The notes under the pieces were generated by a model that saw only the letters and a list, made by a program, of their open reading frames with translations, was not told the origin of the DNA and made no database searches. The translations under genes were made by a program, and so were the position numbers. This document shows, piece after piece, positions 1 to 13,100 of a stretch of DNA of 64,000 bases; the stretch's first letter is position 1, and each line of letters opens with the position of its first letter. Source of the stretch: Anagrus nilaparvatae (taxonomy: Eukaryota > Arthropoda > Insecta > Hymenoptera > Mymaridae). Where the stretch lies: assembly GCA_022575985.1 (NCBI GenBank), contig JAKSXM010000007.1:62712501-62776500 (forward strand). Direction: 5' to 3'.

Positions 1-600
1 GCGGATTCCTAACCTCAAAAACGACAAGCATTTAAAGGTGTTGCATTTTAAGTTTTTGGGGTCGGTGATCACGATTCTGAGGAATTAGGAATTAGTAAGG
101 AATCTACCATTTTTAGCCCGCTATTTTGAAAATTAAAAATCTGACCTCAGAATCGTGATCACCGACCCCGAAAACTTAAAATGCAACACGTTAAAATGCT
201 TAAAATAGCATTTATTGACGATTTTGAGGTTAGTAATCCGCCATTTTTCTCGCCATTTTTAGCCCGCTATTTTGAAAATTAAAAATCTGACCTCAGAATC
301 GTGATCACCGACCCCGAAAACTTAAAATGCAACACGTTAAAATGCTTAAAATAGCATTTATTGACGATTTTGAGGTTAGTAATCCGCCATTTTTCTCGCC
401 ATTTTTAGCCCGCTATTTTGAAAATTAAAAATATGACCTCAGAATCAAGATAACTCGTCCGAAAAACTTAACAGACAACGTAAATGTTCTTAAAATAGCA
501 CAAATCGACGTCTATGAGGTTAGAAATACGCCATTTTCAGTCCGCCATTTTGGTTTTTTTAAATCTGTCTTCAAAATCGTGATCAGCGACCCTAAAAACC
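1..600. repeat. 146-bp tandem repeat with an inverted partial copy
   Basis: The string TTTTAGCCCG recurs at 111, 257 and 403, giving a 146-bp period. Units 1 and 2 are nearly identical; the third and the remainder to about 600 are diverged. Bases 1 to about 95 are the same sequence in reverse orientation, so the array also forms an inverted repeat. Each unit contains GATCACCGACCCCGAAAAC and TTTTGAGGTTAGTAATCCGC, modules that reappear in other repeats of this window. The array may continue to the left of the window. Confidence 0.85.
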
Positions 601-1081
601 TTATTGGGGTACCAAAAATAGGTTCAATTAGCAATTGTTTTCAAGATATTACTAATCTTGCAACCTTTTCGCCGGTTTTTTAATATATAGCGTTCATTAC
701 TCAAAACTGGCAATCGGAAAATGGATGAAACCTTCAAAATCGGTTTCAGGGACCATTTTTACATACGTTTTACTGAGGTGTATCCATTCTAGTGCTGATA
801 AAATTTTTGGATGCATTTAACATTGCTGGCGCCTTGACTATTATCTAAGTCAGCTGATTTATCTTTAATAATCCCCTTTTTAAAGTAGCCTCAAAAATAG
901 TGCTTCGCATGAATTTTTCTTTAAGATATACATATTCCGAAGTATATTCTATGGCTTCAGAGTAATATTCAAAGAGAGTTTGTTTTTTTTGTGTCATATC
1001 CAGAATGATACGTATAAATACTTTATCGATGCTAGGGCTTTTACTTCTGACTTTATTTTGTCATTCTAATATTAATATTTC

Positions 1082-1425
1082 TTGGCCGTAGTCGATAGGG
1101 ATAGTATCCAGGCCCAAGAAACGCTAAATGAGGTCATGAGCCTCATTAATCGTTGGGTGATGAAACACGGGCTCTAGCTGGCAATTCCAAAAACGGTGAT
1201 TGTCTTACTGACCCGTAGAAGGGTTCCTACCAACATCGAAATAAACTTGAAAAGGCTGTGAAGGTGACGACGTACCTTTCGCAATTAATGGAAAACTTGA
1301 GGGGACGTAGGTCGGGGAAGCGAAGGCTCCTGATGTCTACGATCAACTTCATATTGTTATATGGGTCGTAGATACGGGCGGGCAACGTCCAAATGAAAAA
1401 GTACTGGCGGAAAGATTTGTTAATG
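1082..1425 (+). pseudogene. R1/I-like non-LTR retrotransposon reverse-transcriptase fragment
   Basis: From 1082 the frame reads LAVVDRDSIQAQETLNEVM and, after an in-frame TAG, IPKTVIVLLTRRRVPT. This resembles the segment after the RT catalytic motif in arthropod R1/TRAS-type elements, where a variable region leads into a KTEIVLLTR-like block. After a stop and an apparent internal deletion, another frame reads VTTYLSQLMENLRGRRSGKR then LLMSTINFILLYGS, the usual downstream thumb region. Stops, a frame change and missing sequence show a dead 5'-truncated copy. It is less AT-rich than its surroundings. Clade assignment is by remembered family pattern only. Confidence 0.75.
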
Positions 1426-2114
1426 AAAAGTAAAAAAGAATTACCAAAAGGACTATTAGAGATGTTTTTTTTTTATCAAAAGGGAATGTATTCATTATTA
1501 GACCAAAATCGCTAGCAAAAAATTGCAAATAATTTAAATAAAAAGAGTATTAATTAAAATTGATATTATTTTAATTAAAAAAAAAAATATTTGTTTTTTT
1601 GTACCATATAAAATAAAATAATAAAAATTGATTTTATTTATTTATTTTTTTGCTTTTATAAAATTTTCGTTCTTCCAGTATGAACTAATTAATAAAATAA
1701 AATCTTTTGTGTATTATAATTTGGTTATTGATACTTCAAAAGCAGTTTATTGAATAATTTCTTTTTATATTTTAAATAATTAAAATCGAGGCATATATTC
1801 AAACAAGGGAGTTCAACATAGGAATTTCATTATAAACTTTTAAATATTGCATAATTACAATTTTATCTTTAGAATTTCATCCTTTCGACATGTAATATAT
1901 TAAAATAACAAAAAAAATAATTTATAAAATACCTAAGACTATTTTATTTCAAGCGCGATCAGATATTCCACTAAGTTTTTTGATGATTTTCAGTTATTAG
2001 ACAATCTTTAGATTGATTCCCGTACATTTTTCCTAATGCCTATTTTTCTTAAAACCGTTTTCCCTAATTTTTTTTCCAAATCCAATATTCCTAAAATTAT
2101 TTTTCCTAAGAGGC

Positions 2115-4717
2115 AAAGGCTATGCCCGGATCTATATAGTGAATCGGCCCACGAAAGATATTTTAAAACTAATTGTATTAGGTCAAAGTACACCTAAAAA
2201 AAATAGGATCCTGAAGTTTTCAGACCTCCAGATGCCTTCAGCTCTGATTGGCAGCCTATTAATGACAAAAAAAAAGTAAATTTTTAGCGACTTTTTAGTC
2301 GTCTTTCTGATGCTCCCGTGGTAAAACGATTCTGTCAAAATGATCTTGCGACCTCTCATTCAAAAGGTTAGACGATATACTTTGAGATAAAATTACTTTT
2401 GGAAAGGATTTTAGTGCATCCTTTTGATTAGTAGACTATAAAACGTCCAAAATAAATTTTTTTTCTTCTTAAATTTCAACTTTGGCAGCGATTTAAAAAA
2501 AATTAAGAGATATGCCCATTCTATTTTTTTTTTTAACTAATGAAAAATAAAACAAATTTTTATTTGCGACCATCCGCGCTCAAATATATTTGGGGCAACA
2601 TGTTCAAATACTTAAAAAACTAAAATAACTTTTGTTTTTAATTTTGCGATTTTTCGAAAAAGGACCCCGCACAAATGAATAGGAAATGGCCGTTCGATCA
2701 TATTAGGTGAATTTATTGTATGTTTTAGATTTTATTATCCTGAAAAAAAGTCTCCAGTGACACAAAGCTCCAAAGTCTCAACTTTGGCTGCTACGGAGCT
2801 TGAAAGCTCCATAGCTGTGTTACATAGGCACACAAAAAAAAAATCAAGTACCAGAGGGTAGAACCCCTATGGGGGTTTTTGCTGGTGCTAAAACCAAATA
2901 TGGCCATAGAAATGCAATAAAACTAGCCAATTTTCCCCCAGTGCCCCCATTCATACCCCCCCCCACCAAACGGGTAAAAATATTTTTATTACAAATATTA
3001 GAAATTAATATGTATTCTTATATTTTTTGGGACGGTGAAACCAAAAATGAATATAAAAAATGTTTTCTACCAAAGTTTGGCCCTGTAAACCACCCCAGTG
3101 GCCCCATGCACCCCCCCCCTTCAAAACGAGATACAAAAAGTTTTATTACAAAAACTAAAACTCAATGTGTATTCTTATATTTTCTGAGGCGCTGAAACCA
3201 AAGATGAATATAAAAAATGTGTTTGACCAATGCTTGATCCTCTAGGCCACCCCAGTGCCCCCATTCAACCCCCCCAAACGAGTTTAAAATATTTTTATTA
3301 GGAAAATTCACACTCAATGTGTATTGTAATGTTTTTTGAGCCGCTGAAACCAAAGATGAATATCAAAAATGTGTTTGATCAATGCTGGATCCTCTAGGCC
3401 AACCCATTGCTCCCATTCACCCCGCCCATCAAACGAGTTGAGAATATTTCAATAACAAAAATTAAAACTCAAGGTGTAGTCTTATTTTTTTGGACACTGG
3501 AACGTTTGAGGGGGGCTGAATGGGGGCACTGAGGTCCTGTAAAGGGCCAAGCATTAGTTAAAAACATTTTTTATATTCATCTTTGGTAGATCAAAGTTTT
3601 ATGGCAAGTTTTTTATATTCATTTTTTTTATTTCATTCTTCAGCGCCTCAAATAACATAACAATACATATTGAGTATTAGCTTTTGTAATAAAAACTTTT
3701 ATATCTCGTTTGGGGGGGGGGGGGTCGCATGGGGCCACTGGGGTGGTTTACAGGGCCAAACTTTGGTAGAAAACATTTTTTTTTGGTTTCACCGTCCCAA
3801 AAAATATAAGAATTCATATTAATTTTTAATTTTTGTAATAAAAATATTTTTACCCGTTTGGTGGGGGGGGGGGGGTGAATGGGGGCACTGGGGGAAAATT
3901 GGCTAGTTTTATTGCATTTCTATGGCCATATTCGGTTTTAGCACCACCAAAAACCCCCATATCAGGGGGTCTACCCTCTGGTACATGATTTTTTTTTTGT
4001 GTGCCTATGTAATACAGCTATGGAGCTTTCAAGCTCCGTAGCAGCCAAAGTTGAGACTTTGGAGCTTTGTGTCACTGGAGACTTTTTTTCAGGATAATAA
4101 AATCTAAAACATACAATAAATTCACCTAATATGATCGAACGGCCATTTCCTATTCATTTGTGCGGGGTCCTTTTTCGAAAAATCGCAAAATTAAAAACAA
4201 AAGTTATTTTAGTTTTTTAAGTATTTGAACATGTTGCCCCAAATATATTTGAGCGCGGATGGTCGCAAATAAAAATTTGTTTTATTTTTCATTAGTTAAA
4301 AAAAAAAATAGAATGGGCATATCTCTTAATTTTTTTTAAATCGCTGCCAAAGTTGAAATTTAAGAAGAAAAAAAATTTATTTTGGACGGTTTATGGTCTA
4401 CTAATCAAAAGGATGCACTAAAATCCTTTCCAAAAGTAATTTTATCTCAAAGTATATCGTCTAACCTTTTGAATGAGAGGTCGCAAGATCATTTTGACAG
4501 AATCGTTTTACCACGGGAGCATCAGAAAGACGACTAAAAAGTCGCTAAAAATTTACTTTTTTTTTGTCATTAATAGGCTGCCAATCAGAGCTGAAGGCAT
4601 CTGGAGGTCTGAAAACTTCAGGATCCTATTTTTTTTAGGTGTACTTTGACCTAATACAATTAGTTTTAAAATATCTTTCGTGGGCCGATTCACTATATAG
4701 ATCCGGGCATAGCCTTT
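2115..4717. mobile_element. 2.6-kb palindromic fold-back element
   Basis: The left arm begins AAAGGCTATGCCCGGATCTA at 2115 and the right arm ends with its reverse complement at 4717. The arms match almost base for base for roughly 750 bp (2115-2870 against 3960-4717). They then continue through a diverged inner part made of about 180-bp tandem units containing C-rich runs and a TGGGGGCACTGGGG-like motif. The centre lies near 3.5 kb. No transposase is visible; the small frames inside are low-complexity readings of the tandem units. CCTAA occurs close to both ends (2105-2109 and 4718-4722) and may be a target duplication, but five extra bases (GAGGC) on the left make this uncertain. Confidence 0.9.
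2869..3950. repeat. ~180-bp subrepeats inside the 2.1-4.7 kb palindrome
   Basis: Each unit carries a G/C homopolymer run (CCCCCCCC on the left, GGGGGGGG on the right), a segment resembling GCTGAAACCAAAGATGAATA, and AAAATATTTTTATTA. About four direct units lie left of the centre and about three inverted ones to the right. They are more diverged from each other than the outer arms are, so the tandem expansion probably predates or differs in history from the arm duplication. Confidence 0.75.
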
Positions 4718-4930
4718 CCTAATAAATATATGTAAGTCAATTTATAATAAAACAACAATTTTTTTTATTTATTTGAATTAACGTTATTTATTTCCAAAAT
4801 AAAATTAATGCAAAATTAATCAAATGGTGATGTTATACGAAAAAAGCTCAAGATATTTCATAACCTTGTCATCTTGTTTATATTTTTCGTATTTAAGAAC
4901 TATGTCTAAAATTCGTTTATGTGCAACGTG

Positions 4931-5600
4931 TCACTTTTTTTGGGGGTCTGCTTTAACTGCACGCCCAAGACTTAATTCTATCACAGCAATCTCCGTATCT
5001 AATTGTTCTCTTTGAATATTTCTAATAAATGAATAAATATCTGGATGATGTTTGCCAACCATCAACCTAAACTTATTGTGCCAGCCTTTACTACAGTTGT
5101 TTGTTCTGTGTTGGCCTACGGTAGTTTCTGCCCATTGGTTCCATATTGGCACCGGGTACTTTGATGGAACTGCACGGCATCTTCCTGTACCTGGTCGACC
5201 AATCACATATATTTCTTTTACATATTCAGATACGGGTTCTAAATTTTCTGGAATAAGTTCTCCTAGTTCAAGGAAAACTTCTTGAACATCTACAATTGGA
5301 ACAAACACTAAAGCTATTAACATATGAGAGTATTTTTTAATATCTGCACATGCAGTTTGTAATCCTTTTTACTGTACTTTCCTATAAATATTTTGAGTAA
5401 ATTGAAAAAAGCACCCAGAATAAAGTGCTTCAGGAAAAATTTGTCGTAAAAACATTTTCATCAGAAGTCTTATAAGTTATTGCTATTGCAGAACATTCAA
5501 TATTTCTTTTCGATCTTATGCAAGTCTAATATGTTCTACCTTTATTTTCTTGTACATAATGATATAAATCCTGCATATAAAAATTTCTTTCCAATAATTT
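4931..5600 (-). pseudogene. FLYWCH zinc-finger / MULE transposase relic
   Basis: An open frame of 130 codons (5323-4931) reads ALVFVPIVDVQEVFLELGEL, then RTNNCSKGWHNKFRLMVGKH and HPDIYSFIRNIQREQLDTE. This fits the C-terminal part of Mutator-like (MULE) transposases of the FLYWCH-containing insect type, which end in an RTNNxxEGWHRxF block. Upstream on the same strand (about 5500-5420) a frame with a stop reads TCIRSKRNIECSAIAITYKT, the second half of a FLYWCH zinc finger. It is followed by SGCFFQFTQNIYRK, a segment near the transposase C-terminus. The DDE catalytic core that should lie between is missing, so this is an internally deleted, non-autonomous remnant. Confidence 0.75.
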
Positions 5601-5899
5601 GTGGAGATGAATCCATAATTTAAATAAAAAAGATTAATAATAAAACTTAAAAATTTATTAAAATTTAAAAAAAAATGTGTAAAAAAGTACGTCAAATTTA
5701 AATGAAAAATAATAAAAAATATTGCTAAACAAAAGGTTTTAAATAAAAAAAAAATAATTAATTTGAGTGAAGTTGGATTTTTAATTTCATTTAATTAATG
5801 TTATTCTCAATTTAAATTTAAAGAATAATTAGTATTATTAGGAAAAATGTACGGATACCATTGGTTTACTTTAGATAACTTCTCAGGTGGTGACCAATA

Positions 5900-7580
5900 C
5901 TCACCGAGTTCTTTACGTTATTTTATACATCACCTAGTAAAATAATTAGCGTTTGGTACTAAATTAAAAAAATATTTATGATAAAATCATAATTATATAA
6001 TAATTATTATTTTATCTGAAATATTTTTTTTGCAATGACTTGAATATTGTTGCAATCAACTTCGATACCAGTACTGTTCGATACCTAGTAGTTATTTTTT
6101 ATCAGAACACAAAATTTGTAGCTTTGAGCATTCGTTACTTATAACTTTCGACTACCGAATCACTAATAATAATTAATTATTAATTACTAATTACTTTAAT
6201 TTTAACCGATGCTATTCATTTCACAAATAAATCATCCAAATCGTGCTTATTCAACTTTGTCTCGGCTAGAACATATAAACGCGTACGAAAAGCGTAAATA
6301 TAAAATAAGCTTATAAATTGGTACGTGTGCGCGCGAGAGTTATACGCTAATTATATGCTAGGTGAAGAAAATAAAGCAATTTTTAATTTTAACATGGAAC
6401 ATGTTCATAGAGAGAAATATTTAATAAAGGTCTCAAATTTTGAATCGGGGTGAAAAACTGACGTTTTTACGGGGGGGGGGGGGGTCAAATAGATTTTAAA
6501 AATTTTCGATTCAGGGACTTAGAATAATTTCTGTTCTAGGATTTATAATAATTAGGGAGTATAAGTTAAAACTGTTATAAGTAATTATATTCCATGCTCG
6601 TTGGTATAGTATTGTGTTAACACGCATAAAAGTTTTTTTACAAAAACGGTTTTTTCAAGATTTCTCGGCATCGATTAATTAAAATTACTTAACACACTGA
6701 AAACCCTGCAACTAGATCTGATTTTAAAAAATTCGCTATTGGGAATTTTCGATTCATCGAGCAATTTCAGAGATCAAGAGGATACAGTTTCTCGAATACA
6801 CGGCAATTCAATAAAAGCGTTTTAGAGGCATCAAAAATTTTGAACTGATAAACTTATAAGGCGTGATTTTATCCATATATTATACATAATATTGGATTAT
6901 CGTGTCTAAAAATTCTTGATTGACGTATCAATTACCAAATTTTAATATTTTAAAAAAAGATTTTATTTCAGTTCATTTAAATTGCAAGAACGTATTCTTG
7001 TTAAAAGCAAAACATAAAATCAATATTTATTTATATTCTATGAGATAAAAAAAAAATACATGGACATATTTTTTCAATTAGGCTTATATCGAATTCAATT
7101 AATATTCTTTTTATTTAAATTATTTGCTTTTAAAAGTTAAAAGAAGTATATGTATAGTATAAAATTGAAAATTGCTTAATACGATTTAAAAATTTAGTAA
7201 ATTTATTTTTTTACTTTTACATTTTCCAGTTAAAGTATACATGTATTTAATGTATAAATTTACTAAATAACTTATTAATTAACCAACCACTCAACGTAAA
7301 TTATGAACATTAATTATCTGAGTGTAACGTAAATTATGTAAATTACGTATTAAAATATTATTATAGCTCCATATGGAGTTTTCAGTTGGTCGAGGGTTGA
7401 AAAAATATCTTTTTTTTTTTGTAAAATAACCTAACCCTAAAAACTTTTTGAGGTTCTTACCGAAAATAAAAGACTTTCGAAATCTTTCGGCCCATAGACA
7501 AACCAATTAATATTGTCGCTACCTTAAAATGAGTCGCTACCATACTATTTCCCTTTTTTACAGGAATGACACTATATTTC
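5900..7580. other. AT-rich intergenic sequence with one dispersed repeat
   Basis: No coding frame or RNA gene is visible. Bases about 6390-6620 hold a dispersed repeat (AACATGGAACATGTTCAT, a G12 run, CGATTCAGGGACTTAGAATA, AAAACTGTTATAAGTAAT). Related pieces occur near 27.42 kb, 44.35 kb and 47.44-47.60 kb. A 3' exon of the artichoke-like gene could lie here unseen, but I did not recognise one. Confidence 0.4.
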
Positions 7581-7589
7581 AGGCTAATT

Positions 7590-7890
7590 TCGGTTTAGGC
7601 TGACCGTCAACAGATTTCTATATACAGGTCTATATACATTTTTTGAGACGTTCATCACAAATTTTGGGGTCCTGTGTATGAAAATTTGGTGCTTAATCCT
7701 TAAATTTGCAAAAAATACTCCTAAAAAGATATTTTTTAAGTATTTGAACTTAAAGTCTCCATTTTGGGTGTAGTTTTTGCGAATTTAAAAATGAATCGCC
7801 AATTTTTTAAAGACAGGACCCTGAAATTTGTGATCAGTGAGCCATAAAACCTACAGTTGACAAAATCTGACGATGACCAGTAACTAAACA
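7590..7890. mobile_element. ~300-bp fold-back element
   Basis: The left arm (GACCGTCAACAGATTT, ATCACAAATTTTGGGGTCCT, AATTTGCAAAAA) is mirrored on the right (GCGAATTTAAAAATG, AGGACCCTGAAATTTGTGAT, GTTGACAAAATCTGACG). The arms are imperfect and about 140 bp each. The sequence resembles the larger fold-back at 38.53-39.01 kb, so both probably belong to one family. No coding capacity. Confidence 0.7.
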
Positions 7891-8137
7891 CGCTCTTACC
7901 GTGATTTGATTGAAGTACTATACTTAGTACTTAAAACCGTTCATTATTTTGTTTTTTCTACATTTATACATTAACAGATAGATTAAAGATAAATTATACA
8001 TTTTGAAAGCATTCTTTTCGAAAAAGCTACACTAATGCATGAATTAATTAATCGATGGATATGTTAACTAAAATGTATCCTTTGACTATAAAACATACAT
8101 TAAATACCTTTATAAAAATTACAAAATATATATTTAC

Positions 8138-8487
8138 CTCATCATCATAATCAAGTGAATAAAATATAATCTGATAACCATGTAAACCAGAATGATTTTC
8201 ACTTTGCCAATTAATAAGGACGGAAAATGGTTGTATATCTTGAATTGTTAAATTAAGAATCGACGGTATTGTACAAAATGTCTTTGGTTCAAGTTCTAAG
8301 AAATTTAATCCTTTTAAATTAATTGGTTCTTGACATTGTAAAAAATCAACTGTCATATCATTTATATCCATTATATCGTTACCAACACGATGTCTATTTT
8401 TTTTATTATAACCACTAACTAATTTTGGATGATCTTTTAACCATTCCCAAAGCTCTTGAGACTCACAACCACAAAATAAAGGATTTT
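8138..8487 (-). CDS. atk: artichoke-like gene, exon 3 (LRR C-cap and FN3 start)
   Basis: Runs from acceptor GTTACAG to donor GATGAG|GTAAAT, 350 nt, ending in phase 0. It begins ENPLFCGCESQELWEWLKDH, a classical LRR C-terminal cap, and ends in an unfinished FN3 domain (GLHGYQIIFYSLDYDDE). The next exon should complete FN3 and may supply a transmembrane segment. It was not found between 1 and 8137. Confidence 0.85.
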
Positions 8488-10068
8488 CTGTAACAAAGTA
8501 ATAACAAGAAATTTAATTTAAATTTTTTTTTCTTTTTATATTTTCTAATTATATTATAATTAAGAGAAAATAATATTCAAGCACTTTTATGTTATATAAA
8601 AAATGTTGTATTTTTTTAAATTTAATTTATTAATTAAAAATTAATTATTTATGTGTAGAAATAATTAAAAAAATGAAAAAAATAATAATCTAATAACATA
8701 TTTAATGAAATTAAATTAAAAGTTTAGTAACTGCAAGCTTTAATCTAAGCAAGTAAATTTTAAGTAGTATAATCCTATAATACATCAGACATATTTTTCA
8801 TGAAAAAAATGAATTATTATTTTAATAAAATCTAATTTCAGTACGATAAATAAAAAAAAAATTTTTTTATTGTTATTATTATTATACTCTAAACTGTCCT
8901 CATAAAGCACTCATATTTCAAATCCTATGCGGAGTTTTTTAAGGATATAAAAGGAAATGAGTATCTAGATGACTTATAAGCAGTGTTAAGAAAAAATTAA
9001 AAACTATGACAAATAGGTCAAATTATGTACACTGAAAAAAATATATGAAAATTTCGGATTTTTTATAACTGCTATTTAAATGCCATGAAAATTTAAGTAA
9101 AATAAAATTAAACTATTGCCAAAATTTGTTTGCTTATTTTTCTTTATGTTTTATGTCGTTTGCAACATTTTTAATAACAAAGAAAAAATTTTTTAGTCAA
9201 AATCAAGTATTAAATATGAATATTTTTATAAAATTTTGAATAACTAATTTCAAAATTTTGTTTAAATGTTGAATAAAATTAGCGACCTTCGCCGAAATAA
9301 ATAAGATTCCTATACATTGTAAAAATTGAGCTTATTTTAAAACTTATGAATAATGAGTACGACTAGACTAGTAAAATGAAACTGTGTGAGTCTTAGTATT
9401 TTTTTTTTTTATTAATGATACCTAACGTTACCTAATAAACAATAATCAATTTAAATTATCAAAGTTATTCCTGGGCTAATATATGTTAACCTGTCAGTTT
9501 TTTTAAAAAGTAGCTTAGATTTTCATTTATTGAATTAAATCAGGTACCATTTACTAAAAAATTAGATTCTTAAAATTATGGGCCCATTTAATCACTCCTA
9601 GGTATCATTATTAGGTATATGGGCTTTTTTAGGACCATAAAAGCCCACATATTTGGTGTTAATACTTAAAATTTATTAAATGTGCCATTAAAAAGACATT
9701 TTTTTTTGGTGATTGGCAGATAATATTCCTCAGAAATAAAAAATCCAAGTAAATTAAAATAAACTGCCAGGCTACTATATTCCAGCACTTTTTATTCATA
9801 TTTAGTAATTAAAATTAAAAATGAGTATCATGTATTGATAAATTATATAAAAGCAAATATGAATAATAGACTGTTATATTGGATTTCATAAATTTATAAA
9901 GCTTTAAATATATAATATAGAAATAAATAAAATAATCAATAAAACATAAAATTTTGGTTCCTCATAGAGGAACCTTTGTGATAGATGAAATTTTGATTTT
10001 TGATTTTTTGGCATATAAGCACGTTTTGGGACCCCAGGAAGCTAAAAAACCGGTTTTTAAAAAAAGTC

Positions 10069-10136
<68 letters not shown>

Positions 10137-13100
10137 ACCGGTGAAATTTCACAACCTTTATGGAATTAAGACCTAATTTTTTTTTCAAAAATTTTTTTAT
10201 CAAAAAATCTCAAACTACTTTTTTTTTTTTTTAATTTGGATGTAATACCTCATTTATTTCCACGAAAGTACCTATATTTGAAAGTACGATTTTTACTCGA
10301 TATCTCGAATCTGATAACCAATTTTTTGAAAATTTTTTTCTCAAAATTTTTTTCACAAAAAAATACAAAAAACACTAATTTTTTTTTTCTTTTTGGACGT
10401 AGTACCTAATTTATTTATTTGAGAGTACTAGTTTTAGAACTATGGTTTATAGCATTTTTTTGGACCTGATACCTAATTTTTTCCAAATTTTTTTCTCAAA
10501 ATTTTTGTTGCCAAAAAATACAAAAAATGCCAAAATTTTTTTTATTTTAGGACGTAATACTTAGTTTTTTTCTATGAAAGTACTAATATTTGAAAATTTT
10601 GCAATCGGTGGTATTTAACAACCATTATGGAATTAAGATCTAATTTTTTTTTCAAAAATTTTTTCATCAAAAAATCTCAAACTACTTTTTTTTTTTTTTA
10701 ATTTGGATGTAATACCTCATTTATTTCCACGAAAGTACCTATATTTGAAAGTACGATTTTTACTCGATATCTCGAATCTGATAACCAATTTTTTGAAAAT
10801 TTTTTTCTCAAAATTTTTTTCACAAAAAAATACAAAAAACACTAATTTTTTTTTTCTTTTTGGACGTAGTACCTAATTTATTTATTTGAGAGTACTAGTT
10901 TTAGAACTATGGTTTATAGCATTTTTATGGACCTGATACCTAATTTTTTCCAAATTTTTTTCTCAAAATTTTTGTTGCCAAAAAATACAAAAAATGCCAA
11001 AATTTTTTTTATTTTAGGACGTAATACTTAGTTTTTTTCTATGAAAGTACTAATATTTGAAAATTTTGCAATCGGTGGTATTTAACAACCATTATGGAAT
11101 TAAGATCTAATTTTTTTTTCAAAAATTTTTTCATCAAAAAATCTCAAACTACTTTTTTTTTTTTTAATATGGATGTAATACCTCATTTATTTCCATGAAA
11201 GTACTTATATTTGAAAGTACGATTTTTACTCGATATCTCGAATCTGATAACTAATTTTTTAAAAATTTTTTTCCCAAAATTTTTTTCACCAAAAAATACA
11301 AAAAAAACTTAATTTTTTTTTATTTTTGGATGTAGTACCTAATTGATTTCTATGAGAGTGCTAGTTTTAGAAATATCGTTTATAGTAATTTTTTGGACCT
11401 GAAACTTAATTTTTTCAAAATTTTTTTCTCAAAATTAAAAAAACAAAAAAATTAAAAAATCTGTAATATTTTTTTTTTTTTAGTGTAATACTTCCTTTAA
11501 TTCCATGAAAGTACTAATATTTGAAAATGTTGCAATCGGTGGTATTTAACCACCATTATGGAATTAAAATCTAATTTTTTTTTCAAAAATTTTTTCATCA
11601 AAAAATCTCAAACTACTTTTTTTTTTTTTTTAATTTGGATGTAATACCTCATTTATTTCCATGAAAGTACTTATATTTGAAAGTACGATTTTTACTCGAT
11701 ATCTCAAATCTGATAATTAATTTTTTGAAAATTTTTTTCCCAAAATTTTTTTCACAAAAAAATACAAAGAATACCAAAATTTTTTTTTGTTCGGACGTAG
11801 TACCTAATTAATTTCTATGAGAGTACTATAGTTTTAGAAAGCTTATTCATAGTAATTTTTTGGATCTGATACCGAATTTTTTCAAAATTTTTTTCTCAAT
11901 ATTAATAAAACAAAAAAATTAAAAAATCTGTAATATTGTTTTTTTTTAAGTGTAATACCTAGTTTATTGAAATTTTTTTCTAAAAATTTGTTAAATAAAA
12001 AACATTAAATCACAGCAACATTTTTTTTCTTTTAAAATACGGTATTTAACTTTTTTTTATGAAATACTGATATCTCAAATTATAATTTTTATTAGATAAA
12101 ATAGACCATTATAAATATTTTGCTATTGTTAATGAGGAACCATAGTGCCAATCACTTGGCAGCGTTTTTTCCTTTTTTTAATGACCAAAAATATTCACAT
12201 TAAATTTTCATTATATAAATTATTAAAATATTTCATTTTTAAAGTAAATAATATCCCTGTCAACAAATTTGAACATACAATGGCCATTAAATATGTTAAT
12301 ATGACATATAATGGCCATGTTATGGCCACAATTGTAACGCTTTTAAAAAAAGCTAAAACAATGTTCCAAAGTTTGAAAATCAAATTTTATCCCCGAAAAG
12401 TTGAATCAAAATTTGTTTGAAATTGTTATTTCCCTGGAGTGACAAAGTCCAATGTTAGGCTCAATACATGGTACTATATCTTGATGGCTCAATAAGATTG
12501 AACCCTAGTTGTTTTGAGCTAATTTGATTAAATAATATTCTTTTTTATCAGCATATGTTGAATTTATGTTCAATTTATGTCGATATTCTCTTTTAACGCC
12601 ATACTAAAGTCAAATTTGTCGTTAAAATTTTTAAAAATGTACTTTTAATTTTCTACGCTTTAGAAAATAAAAAAAAATTATTTGAGGCTTTAAAGTATAA
12701 TTTTTGCAAGGGAATGAATCAATATGAAGTTACAAATGTTATTAGGAACGGAATAACTACATTTTACAAATTGAAAACTCAGTCGGTAATCCTATGTTAA
12801 AAACACAGGGGTTAAGGATGATCTTAAGAGGATAATGAGCATCGTGCATTGATGTAACTACCTTTTGAGTTCTTTATTTCTTATAAATTTTTGTTTCTTA
12901 CATATATTTTAGCTATTCCAGATAAAATTTGTTGCTTCTTAATTAATTTTTGGGGATGAAATTTAATTTTTAGACGTTGGAACATTATATAATTTTTTTT
13001 TTAAAGATTTACAATTATGGCCATAATATGTTGAATTTTTTCGACAGGGTATGTACAAAAAAATATAAAATATTTTCAAATTTTTTACTAATTTAAAAAT

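Larger units (their letters stand above)
9955..12142. mobile_element. satellite-bearing element with short terminal inverted repeats
   Basis: TGGTTCCTCAT at the left end is matched by ATGAGGAACCA at 12132-12142. The left end is itself a small hairpin (GGTTCCTC AT A GAGGAACC). Internally there is a TG microsatellite (about 10073-10128), then four tandem units of about 465 bp and a decayed remainder. No protein-coding frame. The layout of hairpin end, microsatellite, then long tandem units suggests a non-autonomous element that expanded internally. The superfamily is not identified. Confidence 0.65.

Noticed and set aside
2869..3195. 108-codon frame with Pro-rich peptide
   Set aside because: It reads through C-run subrepeats of a palindromic element; composition and repetition explain it.
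10145..12000. CRISPR-like array
   Set aside because: Units are about 465 bp, contiguous, without short repeats and unique spacers, in eukaryotic DNA.
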